64,000 nucleotides of DNA, from positions 1 to 64,000 of the forward strand of contig NZ_QVLR01000079.1 in NCBI RefSeq assembly GCF_014822185.1, written 5' to 3'. Under the pieces are notes generated by a model. That model worked only from the letters and a program-made list of their open reading frames with translations. It was not told the origin of the DNA and did not search any database. Source of the DNA: Azoarcus sp. Aa7. Its GTDB lineage: Bacteria > Pseudomonadota > Gammaproteobacteria > Burkholderiales > Rhodocyclaceae. The translations under genes and the position numbers were made by a program. Below are positions 17,053 through 26,728 of this stretch, one piece after another (position 1 is the stretch's first letter; each line of letters starts with the position of its first letter).

Positions 17053-17823
17053 ATGCTCATCGACACCCACATCCACCTTGACGCAGCGGAGTTCGACGGC
17101 GATCGCGATGCGGTGATGGCAGCAGCGCGCGCGGCGGGCGTTGCCCGCTTCGTCGTGCCGGCAGTCGAGGTTGCGAATTTCGACAGGGTCGCTGCCCTCT
17201 CCGCCACCCACGCCGACATCGTCCATGCCTTCGGCATCCATCCGCTGTACGTCGGGGGCGCCCGCAAGGAAGATCTCGACGTCCTGCAGGAGCGCCTTGC
17301 GCAAGGGCGGGCGGTCGCCGTAGGGGAGATCGGTCTCGATTTCTTCGGCCCGGAGTTCGACCGCATCACCCAGGAACTGTATTTCGTCGAACAGCTGAAG
17401 CTTGCCCGCCGCTTCGGCCTTCCCGTGGTCCTGCATGTCCGGCGCGCGGTCGACGACATCCTCAAGCACCTGCGCCGCATCGAGGTGCCCGGTGGCATCG
17501 CGCACGCGTTCAACGGCAGCCGTCAGCAGGCCGACGCCTTCATCGCGCTGGGTTTCAGGCTGGGGTTCGGCGGGGCGATGACTTTCGAAGGCTCGCGCCG
17601 CATCCGCAGCCTCGCGGCGACCCTGCCGATGGACGCGATCGTGCTCGAAACGGACGCACCGGACATCCCCCCTGCCTGGGCGCAGGGAGGACGCAACGAA
17701 CCTGCCGATCTGCGGCGCTTTGCCGAAGTGTTGGCCGGGCTGCGCGGCGCGTCGCCGGCCGAAATCGCCGAAGCGACGGGACGGAATGCCTGTGCCGTCT
17801 TCCCGGCGCTTGCGTCCGGCTGA
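17053..17823 (+). CDS. TatD-family metal-dependent hydrolase
   Basis: The 256-residue TIM-barrel protein begins with MLIDTHIHLD, the HxH metal site. It continues with GIHPLY, VGEIGLDF, VLHVRRA, HAFNGS and LETDAPD, in the order of the TatD DNase family. Such enzymes act as 3'-5' DNases or related phosphodiesterases. The ATG at 17053 follows AAGGAA and gives the standard N-terminus. It reads towards the TetR gene on the opposite strand. Confidence 0.9.
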   Translation: MLIDTHIHLDAAEFDGDRDAVMAAARAAGVARFVVPAVEVANFDRVAALSATHADIVHAFGIHPLYVGGARKEDLDVLQERLAQGRAVAVGEIGLDFFGPEFDRITQELYFVEQLKLARRFGLPVVLHVRRAVDDILKHLRRIEVPGGIAHAFNGSRQQADAFIALGFRLGFGGAMTFEGSRRIRSLAATLPMDAIVLETDAPDIPPAWAQGGRNEPADLRRFAEVLAGLRGASPAEIAEATGRNACAVFPALASG

Positions 17824-17847
17824 TCCGTGCAATCCCGTCCCGGTGCC

Positions 17848-18459
17848 TCAGCTGCTGGTCGCCGCGGCCGTGCGCTTCATGCTCGCGGACTGGGCGATGA
17901 GATCGGCGATGTCGCGTTTCAGGCGTGCCACGTCGCTGTCGAACTTGTCGTAGATCATCAGCGATATGCCGAACACGTAGGCGTAGAGCAGCATGCAGCG
18001 GCTCGACGCTTCCTCCATCGGCACGCCGCACGCGAGGAAGAGATCGCGTGCGCAACGCAGGCGGATGTCGTCCACTTCGGCGACGATCGCGGCAGCGTCG
18101 GCATCGCGGCGCGCCCAGTCGCGCACGGCGAGCTCGATTGCAGCGCCGCGCCGGCTGCGGCTCGTGCTATAAACATCGATCACGTGGTAAATCTGCTCCA
18201 GCTCCCGGCCGGGCTGGGCGCGTGTCTGTTTGACGATGTCGCGGATCCGCCCGTCCTTCCACACCTGAAGGACGGCCAGCAGCAGGTCCCGACGATCCTG
18301 GAAGTGCCAGTAGAAGCTGCCTTTCGTGACCTTCAGGCGCTTTGCGAGCACTTCGACGCGAAGTCCGGCGATGCCCTCTTCGGCGAGGACCTCGGTGGCA
18401 GCGCTTACCCATGCATTGCGGTCTAGCTGGACGCGCGGTTTTAGAGGCTTGTTTTCCAT
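17848..18459 (-). CDS. TetR/AcrR-family regulator, likely controlling etfBA
   Basis: The 203-residue repressor has an N-terminal helix-turn-helix (about 15-60) ending in VTKGSFYWHFQDRRDLL, the TetR signature. A divergent all-helical ligand domain follows. Its start codon lies inside the last of three CATAC-N6-GTAT(G/T) palindromes that fill the gap to etfB. Placement beside etfBA, acyl-CoA dehydrogenase and enoyl-CoA hydratase suggests an acyl-CoA-responsive repressor of fatty-acid oxidation and of itself. That role is inferred from position. Confidence 0.88.
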   Translation of the reverse strand: MENKPLKPRVQLDRNAWVSAATEVLAEEGIAGLRVEVLAKRLKVTKGSFYWHFQDRRDLLLAVLQVWKDGRIRDIVKQTRAQPGRELEQIYHVIDVYSTSRSRRGAAIELAVRDWARRDADAAAIVAEVDDIRLRCARDLFLACGVPMEEASSRCMLLYAYVFGISLMIYDKFDSDVARLKRDIADLIAQSASMKRTAAATSS

Positions 18460-18472
18460 ACCACCTAGTATT
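18457..18472. promoter_or_regulatory. Operator candidate 3 (CATAC-N6-GTATT)
   Basis: CATAC-CACCTA-GTATT overlaps the tetR start codon and matches the two better palindromes to the right except for the last base. Its centre is 30 bp from that of the next site. Confidence 0.45.
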
Positions 18473-18486
18473 GACTAAAGGATGAC

Positions 18487-18502
18487 CATACGGTACCGTA
18501 TG
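18487..18502. promoter_or_regulatory. Operator candidate 1 (perfect 16 bp palindrome)
   Basis: CATACGGTACCGTATG equals its own reverse complement. It lies between tetR and etfB and shares CATAC-N6-GTATG with the site at 18507-18524, 21 bp away centre to centre (two helical turns). Confidence 0.65.
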
Positions 18503-18506
18503 CACT

Positions 18507-18524
18507 CCATACCCATGCGTATGG
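18507..18524. promoter_or_regulatory. Operator candidate 2 (CCATAC-N6-GTATGG)
   Basis: CCATACCCATGCGTATGG has perfect 6 bp arms around the same six-base spacing as operator 1. Two in-phase sites beside a TetR gene suit a pair of dimers. Confidence 0.6.
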
Positions 18525-18643
18525 AACGATTTTTTCGGTCGGCGGTCAAGTGTTCATCGCAACGGCGTATTTTTCGCCTGGTGGCGGTAACATAATTCCC
18601 TTTCCACAATTTCGACCGACCTAACACGCAAAGGAGCGCGGCA

Positions 18644-19393
18644 TTGAAGATCCTGGTACCCGTCAAACGCGTAGTCGATTACAACGTCAAGGTGCGAGTG
18701 AAGGCTGATGGCACGGGCGTCGACATCGCGAACGTGAAGATGTCCATGAACCCCTTCGACGAAATCGCCGTCGAGGAAGCCGTGCGGCTGAAGGAAGCCG
18801 GCATCGCTACCGAAGTCGTGGCCGTGAGCTGCGGTGTCGCGGCCTGCCAGGAGACGATCCGCGCCGCGATGGCGATCGGTGCCGACCGCGGCATCCTGGT
18901 CGAGTCGGACGTCGAGCTGCAGCCGCTCGCCGTGGCGAAGCTGCTGAAGGCGCTGTGCGACAAGGAGCAGCCGACGGTCGTGATCTGCGGCAAGCAGGCG
19001 ATCGACGACGATTCGAACCAGACCGGCCAGATGCTGGCGGCGCTGATGGGCTGGCCGCAGGCGACTTTCGCCTCCAAGGTCGCACTCGGCGACGGTGTTG
19101 CCACCGTGACGCGCGAGATCGACGGCGGTCTCGAGACCCTCGAGATCAAGCTGCCGGCGGTGGTCACCACCGACCTGCGCCTGAACGAGCCGCGCTACGC
19201 GACGCTGCCGAACATCATGAAGGCGAAGAAGAAGCCGCTCGACATCGTCAAGCCTGCCGACCTTGGCGTCGATGTCGCGCCGCGCCTGGCGACGCTGAAA
19301 GTGGCCGAACCGCCCAAGCGCAGCGCCGGCGTGCGCGTCGCGGACGTCGCGCAACTCGTCGACAAGCTCAAGAACGAAGCGAAGGTGATCTGA
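18644..19393 (+). CDS. etfB: Electron transfer flavoprotein, beta subunit
   Basis: The 249-residue protein starts with [19 protein letters not shown] and contains [45 protein letters not shown] and [16 protein letters not shown]. These are the standard EtfB AMP-binding and ETF signature regions. With EtfA it passes electrons from acyl-CoA dehydrogenases to ETF:ubiquinone oxidoreductase. The start is TTG at 18644: AAGGAG lies at 18631-18636, seven bases upstream, and no ATG or GTG fits the conserved N-terminus. Two bases separate it from etfA. Confidence 0.93.
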   Translation: MKILVPVKRVVDYNVKVRVKADGTGVDIANVKMSMNPFDEIAVEEAVRLKEAGIATEVVAVSCGVAACQETIRAAMAIGADRGILVESDVELQPLAVAKLLKALCDKEQPTVVICGKQAIDDDSNQTGQMLAALMGWPQATFASKVALGDGVATVTREIDGGLETLEIKLPAVVTTDLRLNEPRYATLPNIMKAKKKPLDIVKPADLGVDVAPRLATLKVAEPPKRSAGVRVADVAQLVDKLKNEAKVI

Positions 19394-19395
19394 AC

Positions 19396-20340
19396 ATGGC
19401 GATCCTGGTTATTGCTGAACACGACAACGCGAGCCTGAAGGCCGCCACCCTCAACACCGTCTCGGCTGCCGCCAAGCTTGGTAGCGAGATCCACGTGCTG
19501 GTCGCCGGTGCCAACTGCGGCGCCGCCGCGGCGGAAGCCGCCAAGGTGGCAGGTGTGACCAAGGTGCGCGTTGCGGACGCCGCCCACTACGACTCGCAGA
19601 CCGCCGAGAACGTCGCCGCGCTGGTCGTCGGGATAGTGGCAAATGAGGCGGCCGGTTACACCCACATCCTCGCCCCCAGCACCGCCAACGGCAAGAACGT
19701 CGCTCCGCGCGTCGCCGCGCTGCTGGATGTCGCGCAGATCTCCGACGTCACCGGCATCGAATCGGCCGACACCTTCGTGCGCCCGATCTACGCCGGCAAC
19801 GCGATGGCCACCGTGAAGTCGGCCGATGCCGTGAAGGTGATGACCGTGCGTACGACCGCCTTCGAAGCGGCCGCGCAGGGCGGTGCAGCTACGGTGGAAG
19901 CCGTCGCCGCCGGTGCGGATCTGGGCCTGACCAGCGTCAAGGGCCGCGAACTGACCAAGAGCGCGCGCCCCGAACTCGGCGCCGCGAAGATCATCGTCTC
20001 GGGCGGCCGTGGCCTCGGCAACAGCGAGAACTACCACAAGCTGCTCGAGCCGCTCGCCGACGCCCTCGGTGCCGCGTTGGGCGCCTCGCGTGCCGCGGTT
20101 GACGCGGGCTACGTGCCGAACGACTACCAGGTCGGCCAGACCGGCAAGATCGTCGCCCCGCAGCTCTACATTGCGGTCGGCATCTCGGGCGCGATCCAGC
20201 ACCTGGCGGGCATGAAGGACTCCAAGGTGATCGTCGCGATCAACAAGGATCCCGAAGCGCCGATCTTCCAGGTGGCGGATTACGGCCTCGTCGGCGATTT
20301 GTTCGAAGTCGTGCCGGAGTTGGCCAAAGCTGTCGGCTGA
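19396..20340 (+). CDS. etfA: Electron transfer flavoprotein, alpha subunit
   Basis: The 314-residue subunit begins [15 protein letters not shown]. It carries the FAD-binding C-terminal domain with [53 protein letters not shown] and [20 protein letters not shown]. It holds the FAD that shuttles electrons between acyl-CoA dehydrogenase and the quinone pool. It lies two bases after etfB, and a terminator-like hairpin (20374-20393) follows before the dehydrogenase gene. Confidence 0.95.
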   Translation: MAILVIAEHDNASLKAATLNTVSAAAKLGSEIHVLVAGANCGAAAAEAAKVAGVTKVRVADAAHYDSQTAENVAALVVGIVANEAAGYTHILAPSTANGKNVAPRVAALLDVAQISDVTGIESADTFVRPIYAGNAMATVKSADAVKVMTVRTTAFEAAAQGGAATVEAVAAGADLGLTSVKGRELTKSARPELGAAKIIVSGGRGLGNSENYHKLLEPLADALGAALGASRAAVDAGYVPNDYQVGQTGKIVAPQLYIAVGISGAIQHLAGMKDSKVIVAINKDPEAPIFQVADYGLVGDLFEVVPELAKAVG

Positions 20341-20373
20341 ATGCTCTGGAAATATAAAAAAGCTGTACAAGGA

Positions 20374-20396
20374 CTGCGCCCACCCGGGCGCAGTTT
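20374..20396 (+). terminator. Hairpin between etfA and the acyl-CoA dehydrogenase gene
   Basis: CTGCGCCC and GGGCGCAG form an 8 bp stem with a 4-base loop, followed by TTT only. It may be a weak terminator or a processing/stability hairpin that lets part of the transcript continue. Confidence 0.5.
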
Positions 20397-20426
20397 CACA
20401 ATAAGCAGGTCTCGGGAGAAGAACAC

Positions 20427-22223
20427 ATGAGTCAATACACTGCGCCGATCCGCGACATGCAGTTCGTCATGCGCGAGCTGGCTGGCCTCGACGAAGTCGC
20501 GAAATTGCCCGGATGCGAGGAAGTGTCCGCGGATCTGGTGGATGCGATCCTCGATGAGGCGAACAAGTTCGCCAGCGGCGTCCTCGCCCCGCTGAACCGG
20601 ATTGGCGACCAGGAAGGTGCCAAGTGGGACAACGGCAACGTCCGCACCGCGCCGGGCTGGAAGGAAGCCTACAAGCAGTTTGCCGAAGCCGGCTGGACCG
20701 CGCTCGCCTGCGAACCCGAATTCGGTGGCCAGGGCCTGCCGAAGCTTGTCGCGACCGCAGTGATGGAAATGTGGAAGGCTGCCAACATGGCCTTCTCCCT
20801 GTGCCCGATGCTGACCAACGGCGCGATCGAAGCGGTCACGCTGCGCGGCACCGATGAACAGAAGGCAGCGTACCTGCCGAAGATGGTGAGCGGCGAATGG
20901 ACCGGCACCATGAACCTGACCGAACCGCAGGCCGGTTCCGACCTCGCGGCCGTGCGCACCCGCGCCGAGCCGCAGCCTGACGGCACCTACAAGATTTTCG
21001 GCCAGAAGATCTTCATCACCTACGGCGAACACGACATGACGGACAACATCGTCCACCTCGTGCTCGCCCGCCTGCCGGACGCACCGGAAGGCGTGAAGGG
21101 CATCTCGCTCTTCGTCGTGCCCAAGTTCCTGCTCAACGCCGACGGTACCCCGGGTGCGCGCAACGACGTCCACTGCGTGTCGATCGAACACAAGCTGGGC
21201 ATCCACGCGAGCCCGACCTGCGTGCTTGCGTTCGGCGACCACGGCGGCGCGATCGGTACCCTCGTCGGCGAGGAGAATCGCGGCCTCGAGTACATGTTCA
21301 TCATGATGAACGAAGCGCGCTTCGCGGTCGGTATGGAAGGTGTGGCGCTGTCCGAGCGTGCCTACCAGCACGCGCTCGGCTACGCCAAGGACCGCGTCCA
21401 GGGCACCGAGGTGGGCGTGCGTGGCGGCCCGAAGGTCTCGATCATCCACCACCCCGACGTCCGTCGCATGCTGATGTCGATGAAGTCGCAGACCGAAGCC
21501 ATGCGTGCGCTGGCTTACGTCGTGGCAGCGGCGAACGACGCTGCGCACCGGGATCCGGATGCCGCCGTGCGCGCGGAGAATCAGGCGTTCGTCGACCTCA
21601 TGATCCCGGTCGTCAAGGGCTGGTCGACGGAAAATTCGATCGACGTCGCCTCGACCGGCGTGCAGGTGCACGGCGGCATGGGCTTTATCGAGGAAACCGG
21701 CGCCGCGCAGCATCTGCGCGATTCGCGCATCACGACGATCTACGAAGGCACGACCGCGATCCAGGCGAACGACCTCATCGGCCGCAAGACCGCGCGCGAG
21801 GGCGGAGTCACCATCAAGGCCCTGATCGCGGAGATGCGCGGGGTGGTTGCCCAACTCGGCGAGCACGGCGGCGACGAGGCGTTCGTGGCGATCCGCAGGT
21901 CCCTCGAGCAGGGCATCGCCGCGCTGGAAGCGGCGGTCGAGTATGTGCTCGCGACCTACGGTAAGGACATCAAGGCCGCCTCCGTGGGCTCGGTGCCCTT
22001 CCTCAAGCTCCTGGGCATCGTGGCCGGCGGCTGGCTCATGGCGCGTGCCGCGCTGGTGTCGTCGATGCGCATCGCGGAAGGATCCTCCGACGAGTTCTAC
22101 AAGACCAAGATCGTCACCGCGCGCTTCTACGCCGACCACATCCTGCCGCAGGCGCAAGGGCTGTCGTACTCGGTCGTGAATGGCGCCGCGGGTGCGCTGG
22201 CGCTCGACGAAGCACAGTTCTGA
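20427..22223 (+). CDS. Acyl-CoA dehydrogenase (long form with extra C-terminal domain)
   Basis: The 598-residue enzyme is longer than classic 380-residue acyl-CoA dehydrogenases and matches the group with an N-terminal extension and a C-terminal helical domain. Visible motifs include TMNLTEPQAGSDL, KIFITYGEHD, VHGGMGFIEETGAAQHLRDSRI and TIYEGTTAIQANDLIGRK; the Glu of YEGTT is the expected catalytic base. It removes hydrogen from an acyl-CoA with FAD and hands electrons to EtfAB, encoded just upstream. Chain-length preference cannot be told. GGGAGAAG precedes the ATG. Confidence 0.93.
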   Translation: MSQYTAPIRDMQFVMRELAGLDEVAKLPGCEEVSADLVDAILDEANKFASGVLAPLNRIGDQEGAKWDNGNVRTAPGWKEAYKQFAEAGWTALACEPEFGGQGLPKLVATAVMEMWKAANMAFSLCPMLTNGAIEAVTLRGTDEQKAAYLPKMVSGEWTGTMNLTEPQAGSDLAAVRTRAEPQPDGTYKIFGQKIFITYGEHDMTDNIVHLVLARLPDAPEGVKGISLFVVPKFLLNADGTPGARNDVHCVSIEHKLGIHASPTCVLAFGDHGGAIGTLVGEENRGLEYMFIMMNEARFAVGMEGVALSERAYQHALGYAKDRVQGTEVGVRGGPKVSIIHHPDVRRMLMSMKSQTEAMRALAYVVAAANDAAHRDPDAAVRAENQAFVDLMIPVVKGWSTENSIDVASTGVQVHGGMGFIEETGAAQHLRDSRITTIYEGTTAIQANDLIGRKTAREGGVTIKALIAEMRGVVAQLGEHGGDEAFVAIRRSLEQGIAALEAAVEYVLATYGKDIKAASVGSVPFLKLLGIVAGGWLMARAALVSSMRIAEGSSDEFYKTKIVTARFYADHILPQAQGLSYSVVNGAAGALALDEAQF

Positions 22224-22277
22224 CGACGCGACGGAGGAGGGCGGCAGCTCTCCTCCGCGTGCCGGCCCCGGAACGCA

Positions 22278-22309
22278 AAGGGCCGCCCCGATCGCTCGGG
22301 GCGGCCCTT
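22278..22309. terminator. Bidirectional hairpin between converging genes
   Basis: AAGGGCCGCCCCG and its complement form a perfect 13 bp stem with loop ATCGCT. It lies between the convergent acyl-CoA dehydrogenase and ppiC-like genes. No long T-tract is present on either strand. Confidence 0.7.
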
Positions 22310-22329
22310 CGTGCTTCAGGTCGGGATGC

Positions 22330-23112
22330 TTACTGGACCTTCGCCTTGGCGCGCAGGTCCATGATGTGCTTCTCGATCTTCTGCTGCTGCAGGCGCTGCT
22401 CGAGCTGCGGCTTGACCTCCTCGAAGTCGGGCGCCTTCAGGTCGCGCACGTCGTCGAGCTGGATCACGTGGTAGCCGAAGTCGCTCTTGATCGGCGTATC
22501 GCTGTACTTGCCCTTCTCGAGCTTGACCATCGCATCGGAGAACGGCTTCACGAACATGCCCGGATTGCTCCAGCCGAGGTCGCCGCCGTTATCCTTGGAG
22601 CCCGGATCCTTCGACTGCTTGGCGAGGGCGTCGAACTTCTCGCCGGCCTTCAGCTTGGCGATGATCGCCTTGGCCTCGTCCTCGGTTTCGACCAGCACGT
22701 GACGGGGCTTGTATTCCTTCGAGCCCATCTTGCTCTTGACGGTGTCGTATTCCTTCTTCAGGTCGGCGTCGGTGACCGGATTGGTCTTCACGTAGTCCTG
22801 GATGTAGGCGCGCAGCAGCACAGCCTGGCGGGCGAGGTCCATCTGGGCTTGTACTTCGCTCTTCTTGTCGAGACCCTTCTTGGCTGCTTCCTGGGCCAGG
22901 ACTTCGCGGCGGATCAGCTCCTCGCGCACCGCGTCGCGGAGCTGCGGGTTGTCAGGAGCGCCCTGGGCGCGCTGCTCGTTGAACATCACGTCGGCGCGCG
23001 CGGCGGGGATCGCGGTGCCGTTCACCGTGGCAGCAGGGCCTGCGGCCTGGGCCGCCTGGCCGATCAGGCCGGCCATGAGACAAAGAGCGAGACGGCTGGG
23101 AAAGCGAATCAT
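22330..23112 (-). CDS. Periplasmic parvulin-type peptidyl-prolyl isomerase
   Basis: The 260-residue precursor has a signal peptide ending near AQAAG and a SurA-N-like helical region (about 30-125). A parvulin domain follows (about 130-225), with YKPRHVLVETEDEAKAIIAKL, FDALAKQSKDPGSKDNGGDLGW and GYHVIQLDD. It should help fold exported proteins. The ATG at 23112 has AAGGA six bases upstream; a TTG just before it is less likely. It overlaps the bolA stop as TGATG and is the last gene of the yciB-yciI-bolA operon. Confidence 0.88.
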   Translation of the reverse strand: MIRFPSRLALCLMAGLIGQAAQAAGPAATVNGTAIPAARADVMFNEQRAQGAPDNPQLRDAVREELIRREVLAQEAAKKGLDKKSEVQAQMDLARQAVLLRAYIQDYVKTNPVTDADLKKEYDTVKSKMGSKEYKPRHVLVETEDEAKAIIAKLKAGEKFDALAKQSKDPGSKDNGGDLGWSNPGMFVKPFSDAMVKLEKGKYSDTPIKSDFGYHVIQLDDVRDLKAPDFEEVKPQLEQRLQQQKIEKHIMDLRAKAKVQ

Positions 23113-23402
23113 CAAAGTTCCTTCCTGTTGGGTTGAGTGTTGGCCTCTTCGGCCGTCAGGGCGCGAATGGCGAGTGCATGGATGCGGGTTCGCATCAGTT
23201 CGCCGAGCGCGCCATATATGAGTCGGTGACGTGCAACCGTATTTTTGCCGATAAATGCGTCCGACACCATCGTCATGCGGTAGTGTCCGCCGCCGCCCTT
23301 GGCGCCGGCATGTCCGGCGTGCAGGGCGCTGTCGTCCTCGATTTCGATCGATAGGGGATTGAGGACCGCGAGCCGGTCCCTGATCTCGTCGATCACCGTC
23401 AC
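23112..23402 (-). CDS. bolA: BolA family protein
   Basis: The 96-residue protein shows the BolA fold signature: [41 protein letters not shown]. The His in RHRLIY and the Ser/His loop are the residues that, with a monothiol glutaredoxin, bind a [2Fe-2S] cluster in this family. The start is GTG at 23402, overlapping the yciI-type stop (GTGA). It sits third in a four-gene operon whose order is common in betaproteobacteria. Confidence 0.88.
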   Translation of the reverse strand: MTVIDEIRDRLAVLNPLSIEIEDDSALHAGHAGAKGGGGHYRMTMVSDAFIGKNTVARHRLIYGALGELMRTRIHALAIRALTAEEANTQPNRKEL

Positions 23403-23698
23403 GGCAGGACCTTCTTGTACGGGTGGACGCTGGTGCGCGCGAAGACTCCGTTCGTGACGTAGGGGTCGGTCGCGAGCCAGGCTTCGGCGTCGGCCCGGGA
23501 CGGGAATTCGGCGATCACGAGGCTGCCGAAGAAGCCGGCTGGGCCGGGGTCGGGCGAGTCGATCGCGGGCATGGGGCCGGCCACCACAAGCCGCCCCTCG
23601 TCACGCAGCGCTTCGAGGCGCGCGAGGTGCGCCGGGCGCACGGACATGCGGGCGTCGAGTTTGCCCGGGGCGTCTTCGCCCGTCAGCACGTAAAGCAT
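23399..23698 (-). CDS. YciI family protein
   Basis: The 99-residue protein opens with [37 protein letters not shown] and has GPMPAIDS and a conserved [15 protein letters not shown]. This is the YCII/dimeric alpha-beta barrel family related to muconolactone isomerase. Its substrate is unknown. Start and stop overlap the flanking yciB and bolA genes by one to four bases, so it is tightly coupled to both. Confidence 0.85.
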   Translation of the reverse strand: MLYVLTGEDAPGKLDARMSVRPAHLARLEALRDEGRLVVAGPMPAIDSPDPGPAGFFGSLVIAEFPSRADAEAWLATDPYVTNGVFARTSVHPYKKVLP

Positions 23699-24306
23699 CA
23701 GCTGGTTTCCTCCTGGATGTGTTTGGAGAGATAGAGGCCCTGGGCGAGGACGAACAGAAGCATCAGGCCCATGCCGCCGAAGAGTTTGAAATTGACCCAG
23801 GCTTCTTCGGAAAAGTTGTAGGCGACGTACAGGTTGAGGACGCCCATGCCGAGGAAGAACGCGGCCCAGGCATGGCTGAGGCGCGCCCACACCGGTTCGG
23901 GGAGGCGCACCTGCGCTTCGAGCATCTTGCGGATCAGGTTGCGGCGGAACAGCAGCTCCGAGCCGGTGAGCGTGAGGCCGAACAGCCAGTAGAGCGCGGT
24001 GGGCTTCCACTTGATGAAGGTCGGATTGTGGAAGAACAGGGTCGCGCCGCCGAAAACGACGATGATCGCGAGGCTGACCCACAGCATCGTGTCGACCTTG
24101 CGGTGCCTGAACCATACCCAGGCGATCTGGCCGGCCGTGGCGAGGATCGCCACCGCCGTCGCGATGAGGATGGGCGCCTGGGTGGCCTGGATGCCCTCGC
24201 CGAGGACCCGGGTGGCGAGGTCGTGCGCCGCTGCCGGATCGTGTCCGGCGAACTTGTAGGCGGCGAAGAACAGGATGACGGGAAGCAGGTCGAAAAGAAT
24301 CTTCAT
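23698..24306 (-). CDS. yciB: Inner-membrane-spanning protein YciB / septation protein A
   Basis: The 202-residue integral membrane protein begins [21 protein letters not shown] and has five to six hydrophobic helices. The conserved [30 protein letters not shown] and [38 protein letters not shown] are YciB/IspZ hallmarks. It is linked to envelope synthesis and septation in other bacteria. It is the first gene of the yciB-yciI-bolA-ppiC operon. Confidence 0.93.
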   Translation of the reverse strand: MKILFDLLPVILFFAAYKFAGHDPAAAHDLATRVLGEGIQATQAPILIATAVAILATAGQIAWVWFRHRKVDTMLWVSLAIIVVFGGATLFFHNPTFIKWKPTALYWLFGLTLTGSELLFRRNLIRKMLEAQVRLPEPVWARLSHAWAAFFLGMGVLNLYVAYNFSEEAWVNFKLFGGMGLMLLFVLAQGLYLSKHIQEETS

Positions 24307-24347
24307 GCGCGGGGATTATAGCGAACCGGCGTGGCAATCGGTTTGCA

Positions 24348-25808
24348 CTACTGGTCGTTTGCCTCGCTGTCCGCAGCGAGCAGGCGGCCACGACCGCGCT
24401 TCGGTCCTTCCAGGGGCAGATGGATGATTGCGCGCAGGCCGCCGCCGCTGCGGGCACGCAATTCGAGCCGGCCCTCGTGCGAGGCAACGATGCGTTCGAC
24501 GATGGCGAGGCCGAGGCCGGCGCCCTTGGTGTTCGAGCGTGCGGTCTCGAGGCGCGTGAAGGGATGGCGCATGCGCTCCATGTCGGCCTCGGGAATGCCG
24601 GGGCCGCGATCGGCGACTTCGATCAGGGCTTCGTCGCCGCGGCTCGAAAGGGTGAGGCTGATGGGGCTTTCTTCTCCGGCGTAGCGCACCGCGTTGTCCA
24701 TGAGATTGCGGATCGCGCGGCGCAGCGGGAGGGTGCGCACCGGCACCGGGAGGCTCTCGGGTGTGCCGAGGCGCACCTTGATCCCTCGCAGGCGATAGGG
24801 TTCGGCGAGATCGGCGAGCAGGCCGGGGAGGTCCTCGACCTGCAGGGGTTCCTGCGGTTCGCCGCGCCCGAAATCGAGGAACTGGCCGATGATGCGGTCC
24901 ATTTCCTCGACGTCCGCGACCATTGCGCGAACGTCGGTATCGGGCGCGCCGGACATCTCGATGCCAAGGCGCAGGCGTGCGAGGGGCGTGCGCAGGTCAT
25001 GCGACACGCCGGCGAGGATCAGGGCGCGGTCGGCGTCAGTGCGGGCGAGGTCGCCGGCCATCTGGTTGAAGGCGCGCGCAACCGTGGCGATCTCCAGCGG
25101 CCCGCTTTCCGGCAGGTGCGGCGGCGTGCGCCCGCTGCCGACGACGCGCGCCGAGCGGGCCAGGTTGCGCAGCGGGACGCCGATGCGGGAAACGATCATG
25201 TAGGCGCCGATCAGCGCGGCGAGGAGCGCGCCGCCTCCCCAGATGAGCCATTCCAGTGCGCCAGTCTGTTCAATGCGCTCGGACGGGAGCATCAGCCAGA
25301 AGTCCTGGTCGTCGTCGGGGTCGAGGCGGAAGCTCACCCAGAAGCCGTCGAGGGTCTTCCAGCGCGAGGCGAAGCGCGTATGGGTTCCGAGCTGCCGGCG
25401 GACTTCCTGCGTCAGCAGCTGCATCCCGCGCGTATCGGGCAGCGGTTCGAGTTCGTCGCTGGGCTCCGCGGGGTAGATGCGCATTCCCTCCAGCGCCGCC
25501 AGCTCGATCAGCAGCTCGGTGCGCCGCTCCACTTCGGAGTTGATGAGCGCCGTGCGCGTGAGATTCACGACGCTGGCGACCATCTGGGCCAGGCTGCGGG
25601 CGCGCGCCGGCTCCTCGAAGTGACTGAAGATCTGCGACCAGGTCGCCAGCGCCAGCGTCAGAAGCAGGGCGATGAGGAAGAAGGTCTGCCAGAGGAGCGT
25701 GCGCGGCAGGAGCTGCGCGAGTAGCGGCTCCTGGCTGGCGGGATCGGGCGAGGCTTCCCCTGCGTCTGCCGCGGACGGCTCAGGCTTCGTTGGCAGGCTT
25801 CGATTCAT
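24348..25808 (-). CDS. envZ: EnvZ-type sensor histidine kinase
   Basis: The 486-residue membrane kinase has two transmembrane segments (about 41-61 and 186-208) flanking a periplasmic domain of about 125 residues. HAMP, the HisKA phosphoacceptor [20 protein letters not shown], the N box [11 protein letters not shown], and the G boxes DRGPGIP and GAGLGLAIV follow. Its start lies inside the preceding response-regulator gene (29 bp overlap), making it the cognate kinase. The roughly 30-residue Pro/Ala-rich cytoplasmic tail before the first helix is an addition to the E. coli plan. Confidence 0.9.
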   Translation of the reverse strand: MNRSLPTKPEPSAADAGEASPDPASQEPLLAQLLPRTLLWQTFFLIALLLTLALATWSQIFSHFEEPARARSLAQMVASVVNLTRTALINSEVERRTELLIELAALEGMRIYPAEPSDELEPLPDTRGMQLLTQEVRRQLGTHTRFASRWKTLDGFWVSFRLDPDDDQDFWLMLPSERIEQTGALEWLIWGGGALLAALIGAYMIVSRIGVPLRNLARSARVVGSGRTPPHLPESGPLEIATVARAFNQMAGDLARTDADRALILAGVSHDLRTPLARLRLGIEMSGAPDTDVRAMVADVEEMDRIIGQFLDFGRGEPQEPLQVEDLPGLLADLAEPYRLRGIKVRLGTPESLPVPVRTLPLRRAIRNLMDNAVRYAGEESPISLTLSSRGDEALIEVADRGPGIPEADMERMRHPFTRLETARSNTKGAGLGLAIVERIVASHEGRLELRARSGGGLRAIIHLPLEGPKRGRGRLLAADSEANDQ

Positions 25809-26517
25809 CCGGCACGAACACGTATCCGAAGCCCCACACGGTCTGGATGTAGCGCGGCTTGGCAGGGTCGTCTTCGACGAGCTTGCGCAGGCGGCTCACC
25901 TGCACGTCGATGGCGCGATCGAAGACGCCGTATTCGCGGCCTCGCGCCAGTTCCATCAGCTTGTCGCGCGACAGCGGCTGGCGCGGATGCTGGAGCAGGA
26001 CCTTCAGCAGCGAGAATTCGCCGGTCGTGAGCGAGATTTCCTCGCCGTCGCGCACGAGCGAACGCACGCCGAGGTTCACCTGCACATTGCCGAACTTGAC
26101 GACCTCGTCCTCGATCGTCGGTGCTCCGGGCAGCGTCGGAGGCTGCCGGCGCATCACGGCGTGGATGCGGGCGACGAGTTCGCGGGGGTTGAACGGTTTG
26201 GCGAGGTAGTCGTCGGCGCCCATCTCGAGGCCGATGATGCGGTCGACGTCGTCGCCCTTGGCGGTGAGCATGATGATGGGGATGGCGTTCTGGTCGGCCC
26301 GCAGGCGCCGGCAGATGGCAAGGCCGTCTTCGCCGGGAAGCATCAGGTCCAGCACCATCACGTCGTAATGTTCGCGGTGCAGGGCGCGATCCATGGACGC
26401 GGCGTCCACGACCGCCTTGACGGTGAAGCCCTGTTCCTGAAGGTAGCGCGACAACAGTTCGCGCAGGCGCGCGTCGTCGTCGACCAGCAAAACTCGATAT
26501 CGGATCTTGGTGTTCAT
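25780..26517 (-). CDS. ompR: OmpR-type response regulator
   Basis: The 245-residue protein has a receiver domain (about 6-120) with VDDDARLRELL, the phospho-acceptor Asp in MVLDLMLPGEDG and the Lys in DYLAKPFNPRELVARI. A winged-helix DNA-binding domain follows (about 140-238), with ELARGREYGVFDRAIDVQVSRLRKLVEDDPAKPRYIQTVWGFGYVF. Regulated genes are probably porins and osmotic-response genes, by analogy. It is the first gene of the pair and overlaps envZ. Confidence 0.94.
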   Translation of the reverse strand: MNTKIRYRVLLVDDDARLRELLSRYLQEQGFTVKAVVDAASMDRALHREHYDVMVLDLMLPGEDGLAICRRLRADQNAIPIIMLTAKGDDVDRIIGLEMGADDYLAKPFNPRELVARIHAVMRRQPPTLPGAPTIEDEVVKFGNVQVNLGVRSLVRDGEEISLTTGEFSLLKVLLQHPRQPLSRDKLMELARGREYGVFDRAIDVQVSRLRKLVEDDPAKPRYIQTVWGFGYVFVPDESKPANEA

Positions 26518-26728
26518 GGTGCGAATCCTATCCGGTTACATTTTCGCGTGCCAGCGCCGAATTCGATGATTCGCCGGCAACGGGTAACGTTTCGTAAGGG
26601 CTTGGGAAATACGCAACACGCCCTTACACGTTGGTCTTTAAATCTTCGTCCAGAAGCGCCGTAAATACCAATACGAGGGTATGGTTTCATCGTCCGAACC
26701 CGCAATACGAACTCCGCCCGCAGCGATC

